Shown in pieces: positions 1 to 7,759 of a stretch of 64,000 nt of DNA. This DNA comes from Actinoplanes teichomyceticus ATCC 31121 (GTDB lineage: Bacteria > Actinomycetota > Actinomycetes > Mycobacteriales > Micromonosporaceae): NCBI RefSeq assembly GCF_003711105.1, contig NZ_CP023865.1, positions 2,082,001-2,146,000 on the forward strand. The letters run 5' to 3'. Made by a program: the position numbers and the translations under genes. Positions within the stretch are counted from its first letter, which is position 1; each line of letters starts with the position of its first letter. The notes beneath the pieces were generated by a model. The model saw only the letters and a program-made list of their open reading frames with translations, was not told the origin of the DNA and made no database searches.

Positions 1-2
1 CC

Positions 3-764
3 GCCACCCCGCAGGGGTTCTACGCGTCCTTCGCCGGCTATCTCGCCGGCAACGGGATCGCCACGGTCACCTACGACTATCGGGGCACCGGCCGGTCCGG
101 CCACCCCCGCAAGCACCGCGACCTGGGAATGCGCGACTGGATCGGGGCCGACGCGCCGGCCGTGGCGGCGTGGGCCGGGCAGCGGTTCGCCGGCCTGCCC
201 CGGCTCGCCCTCGGGCACAGCCTGGGCGGCCACGTGCTCGCCCTCGGCGCCGGCGGCACCGACCTGGCCGCCTCGGTCATCATCGCGTCACACGTGGCCG
301 CGCTGCGCACCATCCCGAGCCGCCGCGAGCGCGCCCGGGTACGGCTGATGCTGCACCTGGTCGGCCCCGCGCTCGGCCGGGTGCTGGGGTACGTCCCGGC
401 CCGCCGCCTCGGCCTGGGCGAGGACCTGCCCGCCGCCGCGATGGCCGAGTGGGGCGGCTGGACGCGGCTGGACAACTACTTCTTCGACGACCCGACGATG
501 CGCGCGCGGGAGCGGGCCGCCACCGTCACCGGCCCGGTGCTGGCCGTCGGCGCCTCGGACGATCCGTGGTCCACCCCGCCGCAGATGGACGCGCTCACCG
601 GATACCTGACCGCGGCGGGCGTCCAACGGCGGACGTACACGCCGGCCGGCGCCGGGGTGCCGGTGATCGGGCATCACGGGCTGTTGCGGCGCTCGATGCG
701 GGACACGGTCTGGCCGGAACTGCTGGCCTGGTTGCGCGCGCACGCGGCGAAGGCGTCAAGATGA
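3..764 (+). CDS. alpha/beta-fold hydrolase, 5' end outside the window
   Basis: The frame is open from the left window edge, so the N-terminus is missing. The visible 253 residues begin in the first strands of an alpha/beta hydrolase: YDYRGTGRSG is the typical strand-turn with the oxyanion region, and GHSLGGH is the nucleophile elbow with the catalytic serine. Near the C-terminus, GASDDPW and IGHHG fit the acidic residue and the catalytic histidine. This resembles serine aminopeptidase S33-type hydrolases; the substrate cannot be told. The stop lies 4 bp before the MarR gene, so the two are probably co-transcribed and the regulator may control the hydrolase. An ATG inside the frame at 129 would cut off the oxyanion strand, so it is not the true start. 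Confidence 0.85.
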   Translation, partial: ATPQGFYASFAGYLAGNGIATVTYDYRGTGRSGHPRKHRDLGMRDWIGADAPAVAAWAGQRFAGLPRLALGHSLGGHVLALGAGGTDLAASVIIASHVAALRTIPSRRERARVRLMLHLVGPALGRVLGYVPARRLGLGEDLPAAAMAEWGGWTRLDNYFFDDPTMRARERAATVTGPVLAVGASDDPWSTPPQMDALTGYLTAAGVQRRTYTPAGAGVPVIGHHGLLRRSMRDTVWPELLAWLRAHAAKASR

Positions 765-768
765 CCGC

Positions 769-1188
769 GTGCGCCTGCCTCGCCTGATCTTCCTGCTCTT
801 CAACGCCGACCGCGCGGTCCGGCGCTGGATCGACGCCCGCTCCGGCGACACCGGGATCGGCGCGTCCGGCGCCGGGGTGCTGTTCTACCTGGCCGGGCAC
901 GAGAACGCGCTGATCGGCGACGTGACCGCGGCGCTGGGCGCGTCGCCGTCCGGGATGAGCGGCCTGGTCAACCGCCTGGAACGCGGCGGCTGCGTGAGGC
1001 GCTCGCCGGACCCGGACGACGCCCGCGCGGTCCGGCTCGCCCTCACCCCGCGCGGCCACACGGCGGTGACCCGCGCCCACGCCCTCGTCGGCGACCTGAA
1101 CGCCCAGCTCACCGAGGGATTCACCGCGGAGGAACTGGCCGTGGTCGGGCGGTGGCTGGAGCGGGTGACGCGCTTGTCCGCCCGGTGA
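769..1188 (+). CDS. MarR-family transcriptional regulator
   Basis: This 139-residue protein has the MarR winged-helix layout: a recognition region (ALGASPSGMSGLVNRLERGG, residues about 47-66), then the wing with RSPDPDDARAVRLALTPRG, where the DxRxxxLxLT pattern is diagnostic. Helices at both ends would form the dimer. The start is GTG at 769, 4 bp after the hydrolase stop, which indicates translational coupling. MarR proteins usually repress their own operon and respond to small phenolic ligands or to oxidation. No cysteine suited to thiol sensing stands out, apart from one beside the wing. The target is inferred to be its own operon. Confidence 0.88.
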   Translation: MRLPRLIFLLFNADRAVRRWIDARSGDTGIGASGAGVLFYLAGHENALIGDVTAALGASPSGMSGLVNRLERGGCVRRSPDPDDARAVRLALTPRGHTAVTRAHALVGDLNAQLTEGFTAEELAVVGRWLERVTRLSAR

Positions 1189-1320
1189 GGGACCGCTGGG
1201 ACCGACCGGGCAGGGCGCCGCCGGCGTCGAGCTGCCGGGGGACGCCGGAGCCGGTCCCCGCTGTGGCCCGGTCACCGGGGAAACCACCGAATACCAGCTC
1301 ATCCGGTGAGCGACAGAACA

Positions 1321-1355
1321 CACTGGTCATCGCACCGATCAGCGATCGACCAGTG
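1321..1355 (+). promoter_or_regulatory. leader hairpin next to the ribosome site of the exported nuclease-like gene
   Basis: CACTGGTC at 1321-1328 pairs perfectly with GACCAGTG at 1348-1355. An inner ATCG/CGAT extends the stem past a one-base bulge. The 3' arm runs directly into GAGGAG, the Shine-Dalgarno sequence of the gene starting at 1366. It could be an operator palindrome or an RNA hairpin that limits ribosome access. Only the symmetry is seen; the role is inferred. Confidence 0.4.
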
Positions 1356-1365
1356 AGGAGAAGCC

Positions 1366-2352
1366 ATGTTCCACCGTCCGCGCAGGAGCAGCGCGCTGAT
1401 GGCCGTCATGCTCGGATCGTGCCTGGGCGCCGCCGGGCCATCCGCGCCCGCCCATGCCGGCGCGACCGGCGCCGTCAGCTGCCCGCAGCGCGACAGACTC
1501 ATCACCGACCGGACCACGTCCTGCTTCTGGACCGACATCCAGATCCGCATCTTCAGACGCGTCAACGACGAACAGACCGGGTACGCCCGGTTCTCCCTGG
1601 TCTCGAATGCCGCCCTGAATCCGCGCAGCCGCCAGTGGACCCAGCGGCTCACCGTCACCATGCTCACCGCCGAAGGCACGGCCACCAGCGGCTTCACCGT
1701 TCAGGCCTCGGCGACCGCCCCGGACGACGACGCCTTCACCATCGGCACCTCACCCGCCCGTCAGCTCCGCAGGATCGGCGCGCCGGTGACCCTGGACTAC
1801 CAGATCAGCGCCGTTCAGGACGACCTCGCCCGCAGCCGCGTCCAACCGGTCGTCGTCCTGCTGCCGGTGACCCCCACCACCGGCGACGTCCCCAGGTACG
1901 CGATGACCGCGGGGGCGCCGGTGGTCCGCTGCGACAACGCCAGCACGGTGGGACCGGACACCGGCGGCTGCGTCTACCCCGACTTCGTCCCCACCTACCG
2001 GGTCAGCGGCAACAACGCCATCGCGCAGGTCGCCGCACACATCCGGTGGGCTCAGCAGAACCTGCCGCACCACTGGGGCTGGAAAGGCCACGGGCCGGCC
2101 CTGACCCGGATCACCGACGTCGCCAAGGCCGGCGCCACCTACCGAGCCGCCTGCGGCAACCGCCGCCCCACCGCCGGCCAGTACTGCCACATGTACCCCT
2201 TCCCGGACACCGCCGAGGCCGCCTCGCCCGACTACAGTTGGCGCAACCTCGACAAGGTGCAGGCCAACCGCGAGATGGCCGACCTGCGGTTTCCCTGGTA
2301 CGAGAAGAACCGCGTCATGGACGGCGACGAGTACTGGGTCGACGCCGGCTGA
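1366..2352 (+). CDS. exported protein with a degenerate NucA/NucB-type nuclease domain
   Basis: The protein has 328 residues and starts at ATG 1366, 7 bp after GAGGAG. Residues 1-31 form a Sec signal peptide (RRSS, hydrophobic core, AHA cleavage). The middle (about 35-190) is a beta-rich region without a recognised family. The C-terminal 125 residues match the layout of actinobacterial NucA/NucB-like DNases: YPFPDTAEAA, then DYSWRNLDKVQANRE, then WYEKNRVMDGDEYWV at the end. The family usually has an acidic pair just before YPF (CDE-YPF); here the residues are CHM. The DNase may therefore be inactive or altered. It is probably secreted. Single gene; its neighbours give no hint of role. Confidence 0.6.
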   Translation: MFHRPRRSSALMAVMLGSCLGAAGPSAPAHAGATGAVSCPQRDRLITDRTTSCFWTDIQIRIFRRVNDEQTGYARFSLVSNAALNPRSRQWTQRLTVTMLTAEGTATSGFTVQASATAPDDDAFTIGTSPARQLRRIGAPVTLDYQISAVQDDLARSRVQPVVVLLPVTPTTGDVPRYAMTAGAPVVRCDNASTVGPDTGGCVYPDFVPTYRVSGNNAIAQVAAHIRWAQQNLPHHWGWKGHGPALTRITDVAKAGATYRAACGNRRPTAGQYCHMYPFPDTAEAASPDYSWRNLDKVQANREMADLRFPWYEKNRVMDGDEYWVDAG

Positions 2353-2617
2353 TCCGCGCCGCGCGACGGACGCCGGTCGGCGGCCACGGCCCGAGCACGT
2401 GGGCGGGGCGCGCGCCGGCCGGACCGCTCCCAGCCGGCACGGAGCGCACCCGGCGCGGCCGGCCGGACGTGCCCCGGGACGGGGCGTACGCTGCCCGGCT
2501 CGTGACTTGAGGTAACGGTCGGTCATTTTCCTCGGTCTGCGCGGAGGATCGGCGCGGGGTACGGGAGTCGGCACACTGGGTGAGTACCCCGCCCCCGTAT
2601 CTCGATCGAGGAGACCC

Positions 2618-3145
2618 ATGGCTGACTCCGTCGTCTACGACCAGATCCCCGTCGTTCGCGCCACCGGGCGGGGCAGCACCTCGCTGGCCGCGTTCCACGA
2701 CGCGCTGGTGACCATGGAGTGCGGTTTCTACAACCTCGTCCGCCTCTCCAGCGTCATCCCGCCCGGGACGTCGGTCGACCCGAGCGGCAAGGCGCCCGTC
2801 CCGGCCGGCGCGTGGGGCGACCGGCTGTTCTGCGTCTACGCCGAGCAGCACGCCACCCAGGTCGGTGAGCAGGCGTGGGCCGGCATCGGCTGGGTGCAGC
2901 GGCGTGACGGCCGGGGCGGCCTCTTCGTCGAGCACGAGGGCACCAGCGAGGCCTTCGTCACCGAGGCCATCAAGGCCAGCCTCCGGGACCTGGTGAAGGG
3001 CCACGAGGACGAGTTCGACGGCCCGGACTTCGTGGTCCACGGCGCGGTCTGCGACGGCGAGCCGGTCTGCAGCCTGGTCCTGGCCCCCTACGAGACCATC
3101 TCGTGGAAGGGCGCGCCGGCGGCCAACCCGCCCGCCATCAACTGA
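2618..3145 (+). CDS. pyruvoyl-dependent arginine decarboxylase
   Basis: The protein has 175 residues. Enzymes of this family convert L-arginine to agmatine, the first step of one polyamine route. They are made as a proenzyme that cleaves itself between two serines; the new N-terminal serine becomes the pyruvoyl cofactor. The self-cleavage site is clear: NLVRLSSVIPPG with the pair Ser44-Ser45. Upstream, ATGRGSTSLAAFHDAL fits the family N-terminus. Length and motif agree with archaeal PdaD-like enzymes, and the family is known from some bacteria. The start at ATG 2618 follows GAGGAG by 6 bp. No agmatinase or agmatine deiminase gene is next to it, so the pathway partner lies elsewhere. Confidence 0.85.
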   Translation: MADSVVYDQIPVVRATGRGSTSLAAFHDALVTMECGFYNLVRLSSVIPPGTSVDPSGKAPVPAGAWGDRLFCVYAEQHATQVGEQAWAGIGWVQRRDGRGGLFVEHEGTSEAFVTEAIKASLRDLVKGHEDEFDGPDFVVHGAVCDGEPVCSLVLAPYETISWKGAPAANPPAIN

Positions 3146-3173
3146 TTCTCCCTGCCGGGTCCGTGCTCCCTGC

Positions 3174-3353
3174 GGTGCCCGGCAGTCCGAGCGGCGTCGA
3201 GCCACCCGTCCCTGTCCGGGGCGCGCGTCTCCGGGGTGCCCGGCAGTCCGAGCGGCGTCGAGCCACCCGTCCCTGCCCGGCCCGCGTCTCCGGGGTGCCC
3301 GGCAGTCCGAGCGGCGTCGAGCCACCCGCCCCCGCACGTCCGCGCGATTTCCG
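3174..3353. repeat. tandem repeat, 59-61 bp unit, three copies
   Basis: Three head-to-tail copies begin at 3174, 3235 and 3294, each starting GGTGCCCGGCAGTCCGAGCG. The first 41 bases are almost invariant and the last 20 vary in sequence and length (61, 59, about 60 bp). Units that are not multiples of three, and the position behind a stop codon, argue against coding. It fills most of the space between the decarboxylase stop and a strong hairpin. The function is unknown; slippage or recombination minisatellite is the plain reading. Confidence 0.85.
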
Positions 3354-3405
3354 GCGGCCGGCCGCGCCCCGGCGGCCCGGTGATGGGTGATCAGCATCTG
3401 TGGTC

Positions 3406-3437
3406 CGAGGCCCCACCCCGACCGGGGTGGGGCCTCG
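3406..3437 (+). terminator. strong hairpin, probable terminator
   Basis: CGAGGCCCCACCCC (3406-3419) and GGGGTGGGGCCTCG (3424-3437) are perfect reverse complements: a 14-bp stem with a 4-base loop. There is no T-run after it, which is common in GC-rich actinobacteria. It probably ends the decarboxylase transcript after the repeat array. Confidence 0.65.
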
Positions 3438-3487
3438 ACCGGCTTTCCGCCCGGCCGCACGTCGGTGCCGCCCGGAGCGGACGCCGT

Positions 3488-3660
3488 TCTTCGGGCTTGC
3501 CGAGCGCCGGGTGGAGGCCGGTCGGCATCCGGTCCCGGGCCGCGGCGCGGACCGCCGCGATGGTCTCCGGCAGCAGGACCGGCAGCGCGATCACCACCCC
3601 GACCACGGATTGCGGGATCCCCGCGTCGACCACGGCCGCTCCGATCTTCTGCGCCGATCC
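3488..3660 (-). pseudogene. remnant of a ChaA-type calcium/proton antiporter
   Basis: Read on the minus strand, about 57 codons give a recognisable piece of a CaCA/ChaA cation:proton antiporter: DAGIPQSVVGVVIALP, then VLLPETIAAVRAAARDRM, then TGLHPALG. The known family has VVIALLVLLPE followed by NRxQTSLNLALGS. Upstream and downstream of this piece the similarity stops, and no in-frame start or full membrane domain is present. It is therefore a decayed internal fragment lying between the repeat array and the SelW-like gene. The assignment rests on pattern memory of the family. Confidence 0.5.
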
Positions 3661-3705
3661 CGGACCCGCCGAGCCACCCCGCCGGGTCCGCCATACTCGA
3701 TCGTT

Positions 3706-4017
3706 GTGACGAACCGGACGCCCCGCCTCGAGATCGAATACTGCACACAGTGCCGCTGGCTGCTGCGGGCCGCGTGGCTGGCACAGGAGTTGCTCACCAC
3801 GTTCCCGCGGGATCTCGGTGAGGTGGCGCTGGTGCCGGGCGTCGGCGGAGTCTTCGAGGTCCGTCTGGACGGCGAGACCCTCTGGAACCGCAAACCCGAC
3901 GGCTTCCCGGATCTGCCGCAGCTCAAGCGGATGGTCCGCGACCGGGTCGCGCCCGGCCGCGACCTGGGCCATTCCGACCGCAAGGACATCGCCCCGGCCC
4001 CCAGCCCCGAAGCCTGA
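3706..4017 (+). CDS. SelT/SelW/SelH (Rdx) family protein, cysteine form
   Basis: The protein has 103 residues. It shows the Rdx thioredoxin-like pattern: an N-terminal beta strand followed by CxxC (Cys13-Thr-Gln-Cys16, in YCTQCRW), then WLAQELLTTF, and the FEVRLDGETLWNRKPDGFPD segment, which is typical of the family. In selenoproteins of this family the second cysteine position is selenocysteine; here both are cysteine. The likely role is thiol redox chemistry in the cytoplasm; partners are unknown. The start is GTG 3706. No ribosome site precedes it, but CATACT at 3692-3697 lies about 9 bases upstream and could be a -10 element giving a leaderless transcript. Confidence 0.85.
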   Translation: MTNRTPRLEIEYCTQCRWLLRAAWLAQELLTTFPRDLGEVALVPGVGGVFEVRLDGETLWNRKPDGFPDLPQLKRMVRDRVAPGRDLGHSDRKDIAPAPSPEA

Positions 4018-4053
4018 CGAGAACCCTCGAGGAGCGCGGCGCGAGGTGGCGAC

Positions 4054-4230
4054 GGGCGGCTGATCGCCGTCGCCGTCGCCGGCAGCGGCGGGCGGTTGGC
4101 CGGCGTCGTGGCCGGGCGGCTGATCGTTGTTGCCGCCGGCAGCGGCGGGCGGCTGGCCGGCGTCGTGGCCGGGCGGCTGATCGATGTTGCCGCCAGCAGC
4201 GACGGGCGGCTGATCGTCGGCGCGGCCGGG
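4054..4230. repeat. tandem repeat, 57-60 bp unit with shorter partial copies
   Basis: Copies starting GGGCGGCTGATCG begin at 4054, 4114, 4171 and 4204. The first two are 60 and 57 bp, the third is shortened to 33 bp and the last is partial. Inside the unit the sub-motif GGGCGG(C/T)TGGCCGG recurs, so the array seems to have grown by nested duplication. It lies between the converging SelW-like and lipid kinase genes. No function is evident. Confidence 0.8.
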
Positions 4231-4355
4231 CGGCGGCGGGCCGCTGACCGCGGTTGCGCCCGGGGAGTGATGCCGGCCGCCGCGCGGAGACGCCGGACGG
4301 AGCGCCGGTGCTCCCCGGGCGACCTGCCCGGGAGCACGCCGTGTGTACCGCAGGG

Positions 4356-5285
4356 TCAGAGGTCGGGGCTGTCGGCCGGGGCCATGATGCGCAGGGCGTT
4401 CGGATCGACCGCGATGCGCATCGGGGTCGCGCCGCGCGGCTCGCCGTCGACTTCGACGTGGGCGGGATGGTCGGTCTCCAGCCAGAGCTCGCCGACCGCG
4501 AGGAACGGGTGGTCGCGCAGGCTGCGGCGGTGGCCGGTGGCCGCGTTGCGGGCGGTTTCGCGCAGCAGCTCGCGCCGGGAGGGGCCGCCGACCGGGTACG
4601 CCACCAGCAGCCGATCGTCGGCGTGCGCGTCCGCGGTGATGGGGCGACCGGCATGGAAGCCGCCGTTCGCCACGTACACCTGGTGGGTGTGCAGGCGCAG
4701 CTCACGGCCGTCGGCGCGGATGGTGGCGCGCAGGGGGCGGTGCCGGGCCAGCAGTCCGAGCGCGGTGATCGGATAGGCGAGCCGCCCGGCCAGCCGTTTC
4801 AACCGCCCGGGCACCTTGATCATCACCTCGGCGGACAGTCCGATCCCGACGTGATTGGTGAACGGCATGTCCCCGGCCAGCCCCAGGTCCACGTCGATCA
4901 CCTTGCCGTCGGCCAGGGTGCCGACGGCCGTGTCGAGGTCGGGCTCGATCCGTACGGTACGGGCGAAGTTGTTGGTGGTGCCCAGCGGCAACAGCCCGAG
5001 AGCGACGTCCCGGTGCGCCAGCATCCGTCCGGCGGTGCTGATCGTGCCGTCGCCGCCACCGGCGATCAGCAGGTCCGGTCCCCGGCCCAGAGCGTCCTCC
5101 AGCACGGGCTCCAACTCGCCGGATCGCTCCACCCCGTACGCCCCGAGCAGCTCGAATCCGGCGGCGAGCAGGCGGGCGTGCGCGTCCTCGTAGAGTTGCC
5201 GCCCGCGACGTGAGCGGGTGTTGACGACCAGCGCCGCCCGGCGATCACGCCGGATGTCCTCGGTGAGCCGCTGCTTGCTGCGCAC
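4356..5285 (-). CDS. diacylglycerol/lipid kinase (DagK/YegS family)
   Basis: The protein has 309 residues and phosphorylates a lipid alcohol such as diacylglycerol with ATP at the membrane face. The catalytic domain shows AALVVNTRSRRG at the N-terminus, then the nucleotide-binding GGGDGTISTAGRML, then LGLLPLGTTNNFARTV; all are diagnostic for the DAGK_cat fold. The C-terminal half has the beta-sandwich pattern with TNHVGIGLSAEV and a final HVEVDGEP segment. The GTG start at 5285 was chosen because the family homology begins a few residues later. It lies 62 bp downstream of the LCP gene on the same strand, so the pair may form one envelope-related transcript. Confidence 0.88.
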   Translation of the reverse strand: MRSKQRLTEDIRRDRRAALVVNTRSRRGRQLYEDAHARLLAAGFELLGAYGVERSGELEPVLEDALGRGPDLLIAGGGDGTISTAGRMLAHRDVALGLLPLGTTNNFARTVRIEPDLDTAVGTLADGKVIDVDLGLAGDMPFTNHVGIGLSAEVMIKVPGRLKRLAGRLAYPITALGLLARHRPLRATIRADGRELRLHTHQVYVANGGFHAGRPITADAHADDRLLVAYPVGGPSRRELLRETARNAATGHRRSLRDHPFLAVGELWLETDHPAHVEVDGEPRGATPMRIAVDPNALRIMAPADSPDL

Positions 5286-5347
5286 ACCGTCGACCCTATC
5301 CGGCACGGCTCCGACCCGTGTGAGCCGGAACCGCGGCCCGGTAGGTG

Positions 5348-6532
5348 TCACACCGTGGAGATGAAGGCCGGGTGGCTCAGCAGGAAGTTGTCGATCTCGT
5401 CGCGCTTGATCGCCCGCAGCAGATCCATGCTGTCCGGGCTGAGGATCTCGACGCTGCCGAGGCCGGGCACCGTCCTGGAGTTCAGCTTGCCGGCGTTGGT
5501 CTTGATGGTGACCAGCTTGTCGGGCTTGAGACTGCGCATCCCCAGCGCCCAGTCGACCAGCTCGATGCCGCCCTTGTCGACCGTCATCGACTTGCCGAAC
5601 GCATTGATCAGCTTGGGCAGCTTGGTGGGTGAGTCCAGGCCGTCCTTCACCGCCTGCTCGATGATGGCCTTGAAGAACTGTTGCTGGTGCCGCTGCCGGC
5701 CGTAGTCGAGCGAGCCGTCGCCGAGCAGGTCGCGCTGGCGGACGAAGTCGAGCGCGTCGGCCGGGGTGAAGCAGTGCTTGCCCTTGGCGTAGAAGTTCGG
5801 CTTCACGCCGTCGATCCTGTCGCGGATCGTGCCGTCCTTGTTGATGACGAACGGCGCCGCGGGCTTGCCGTTGCGGTCGGTGCCCTTGTGGATCGAGGTG
5901 GTGTCGGTGTCGACATACATGCACACCTTGCCGAGCACCTTGACCACGTCGCGGAAGCCCTGGAAGTCGATGATCGCCCCGGCGTCCGGGGTGATCCCGG
6001 TCAGCTCCTTGACCGTCATGGTGAGCAGCTCGAACCCGTGCTGCAGCGCCACCTTGCCCTTGAGTCCGCGGGTGCCGAAGGCGAACGCGGCATTGATCTT
6101 GGCTTTTCCGCCGGCCCATTTCTGCGCGGTGTTGTCGTAGGCCGGGATGGTGACGTAGCTGTCCCGGGGAAGGGAGATCAGATAGCCGCTCGAATGGTCC
6201 TTGTTGATGTGCAGCAGGATGATCGAGTCGGAGCGCAGCGGCTCGCCGTTGATCTGGTCGGGTCGCTGGTCGATGCCGACGAGAAGGATGTTCTTCGCGC
6301 CGTCCAGGTTCGCGGTCCGCTTCTCCTCGACCGGTTTGGCCGAGCCGAGCAACTCCTCCTGGCCGACGGCGGACGTGGCCGCGGCCACCGTCGCCTTCAG
6401 CCCCACCGCGCCGCCGCCACCGGCCACCAGCAGCGCCGATCCGAGGACCACCGTCCAGAATGCCCACCGGGGTGAGCGTCGCCGGCGTCTGCTTGTCCTG
6501 CGCAAGGCGGTCTCCTCGTCTCGAGCGGTCAT
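5348..6532 (-). CDS. LCP (LytR-CpsA-Psr) family cell-wall glycopolymer ligase
   Basis: The protein has 394 residues from the ATG at 6532; an in-frame ATG at 6610 would add 26. An arginine-rich cytoplasmic segment (RRTSRRRRR) and one membrane span (about residues 24-45) come first, so the catalytic domain is outside. LCP motifs are present: NILLVGIDQRPDQ, then RSDSIILLHINKD followed by SLPRDSYVTIP, KINAAFAFG, and RQRDLL with YGRQRHQQQF. LCP enzymes move polyprenyl-phosphate-linked glycopolymers onto peptidoglycan (arabinogalactan or teichoic-type polymers). The lipid kinase follows on the same strand and glycosyltransferases lie divergently, which fits envelope glycopolymer work. Confidence 0.9.
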   Translation of the reverse strand: MTARDEETALRRTSRRRRRSPRWAFWTVVLGSALLVAGGGGAVGLKATVAAATSAVGQEELLGSAKPVEEKRTANLDGAKNILLVGIDQRPDQINGEPLRSDSIILLHINKDHSSGYLISLPRDSYVTIPAYDNTAQKWAGGKAKINAAFAFGTRGLKGKVALQHGFELLTMTVKELTGITPDAGAIIDFQGFRDVVKVLGKVCMYVDTDTTSIHKGTDRNGKPAAPFVINKDGTIRDRIDGVKPNFYAKGKHCFTPADALDFVRQRDLLGDGSLDYGRQRHQQQFFKAIIEQAVKDGLDSPTKLPKLINAFGKSMTVDKGGIELVDWALGMRSLKPDKLVTIKTNAGKLNSRTVPGLGSVEILSPDSMDLLRAIKRDEIDNFLLSHPAFISTV

Positions 6533-6769
6533 GCCGTCCACGTCGATCCAGGACGGTCGTTCCACCCATGAAGACGGGCGCCGCACGCCGAAAGATTGCC
6601 TCCGCGACATGGAATTCCGCTGAGCGGAAGTTGGCGGCTCGCTGAACGTCGATCCGATCGCCGTGCGTTGCTTGCCTGTTACTCCCTAACCCGCCGATTT
6701 CTGTTCACTGCCGCGCCGCCGGGGGCCCCTAGCGTCCAGATCAACATTCCCCGCCGTAAGCGAGCAGCC

Positions 6770-7759
6770 ATGTCCCCTGAGCCGGATGTCAGTGTGGTCA
6801 TCCCGACGTGCAACCGGCCGGAACTGGCCGTACGCGCGGCGCGCAGCGCACTCGGGCAGACCCATCGCAACCTCGAGGTGATCGTCGTCGTCGATGGGCC
6901 CGACGACGCCACCACGGGGGCCCTCGCCGGGATCGCCGACCCGCGGCTGGAGGTGCTCGTGCTGCCACGGCGCGGCAAGGCGCCGAACGCCCGCAACGCC
7001 GGGGCCCGGCACGCCCGTGGCCGCTGGACGGCGATGCTCGACGACGACGACGAATGGCTGCCCGGCAAGCTCGCGGTGCAGCTGGAGCTGGCCGAGGCGG
7101 CCCGGTCCGAGGCGCCGATCGTGGCCTGCCGGATGATCAACCGGACGCCGCGCGCCGACTCGGTGATGCCCCGCCGGCTGCCCGCCCCGGGCGAGCCGAT
7201 CAGCGAGTACTTCACCGTCCGGCGGGGCCTGTTCTACGGCGACGGCTTCATCCAGACCTCCACCCTCCTGGCGCCCACGTGGCTGTGGCGTAAGGTGCCG
7301 TTCACCGTCGGGCTGCGCCGCCAGCAGGAGCTCGACTGGGCGTTGCGGGCCCTGCGCGAGGAGGGCACCGAGCTGATCTACGCGAGCGAGCCGCTGGTGC
7401 TCTGGCACCAGGACGAGGACCGCGAGCGGATCAGCCTGGAGAACCCGTGGCAGGAGCAGCTGGAGTGGCTGCGCGACAACCGCGCGCTGTTCACCCCGCG
7501 GGCGTACGCCGCCTTCACCCTCAGCGTGCTCAGCTCGATGACCGCGCCGACCCGCGACTTCGCCCTCTTCCGGCAGCTGCTCGCGGAGGCTCGCGGCCAC
7601 GGCCGGCCGGGGGCCCTGGACTACCTCACCCACCTGCAGATCTGGGCCCTGCCGCCGGGCCTGCGGCGCCGCCTGCGCGACCTGGTCGTGGGCCGCCGCA
7701 CCGGCGGCGAGCCGGCCCCGGCCGAGCCCGCCCGGCCGGTCCCCGCCGATGCCGACTGA
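6770..7759 (+). CDS. glycosyltransferase family 2
   Basis: The protein has 329 residues. It has the GT-A fold signature of GT2 enzymes: DVSVVIPTCNRPELAVRAA near residue 5, SALGQTHRNLEVIVVVDGPDD, and the metal-binding acidic cluster DDDDEW at about residue 90. ALRRQQELDW-like spacing later (LRRQQELDWALRAL) fits the acceptor side. It moves an activated sugar onto a cell-surface glycan or small acceptor; the sugar is not predictable. The ATG at 6770 was chosen because homology starts at residue 5; a longer reading frame upstream has no similarity. Its stop overlaps the next glycosyltransferase by 11 bp, so the two are translationally coupled. Confidence 0.88.
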   Translation: MSPEPDVSVVIPTCNRPELAVRAARSALGQTHRNLEVIVVVDGPDDATTGALAGIADPRLEVLVLPRRGKAPNARNAGARHARGRWTAMLDDDDEWLPGKLAVQLELAEAARSEAPIVACRMINRTPRADSVMPRRLPAPGEPISEYFTVRRGLFYGDGFIQTSTLLAPTWLWRKVPFTVGLRRQQELDWALRALREEGTELIYASEPLVLWHQDEDRERISLENPWQEQLEWLRDNRALFTPRAYAAFTLSVLSSMTAPTRDFALFRQLLAEARGHGRPGALDYLTHLQIWALPPGLRRRLRDLVVGRRTGGEPAPAEPARPVPADAD

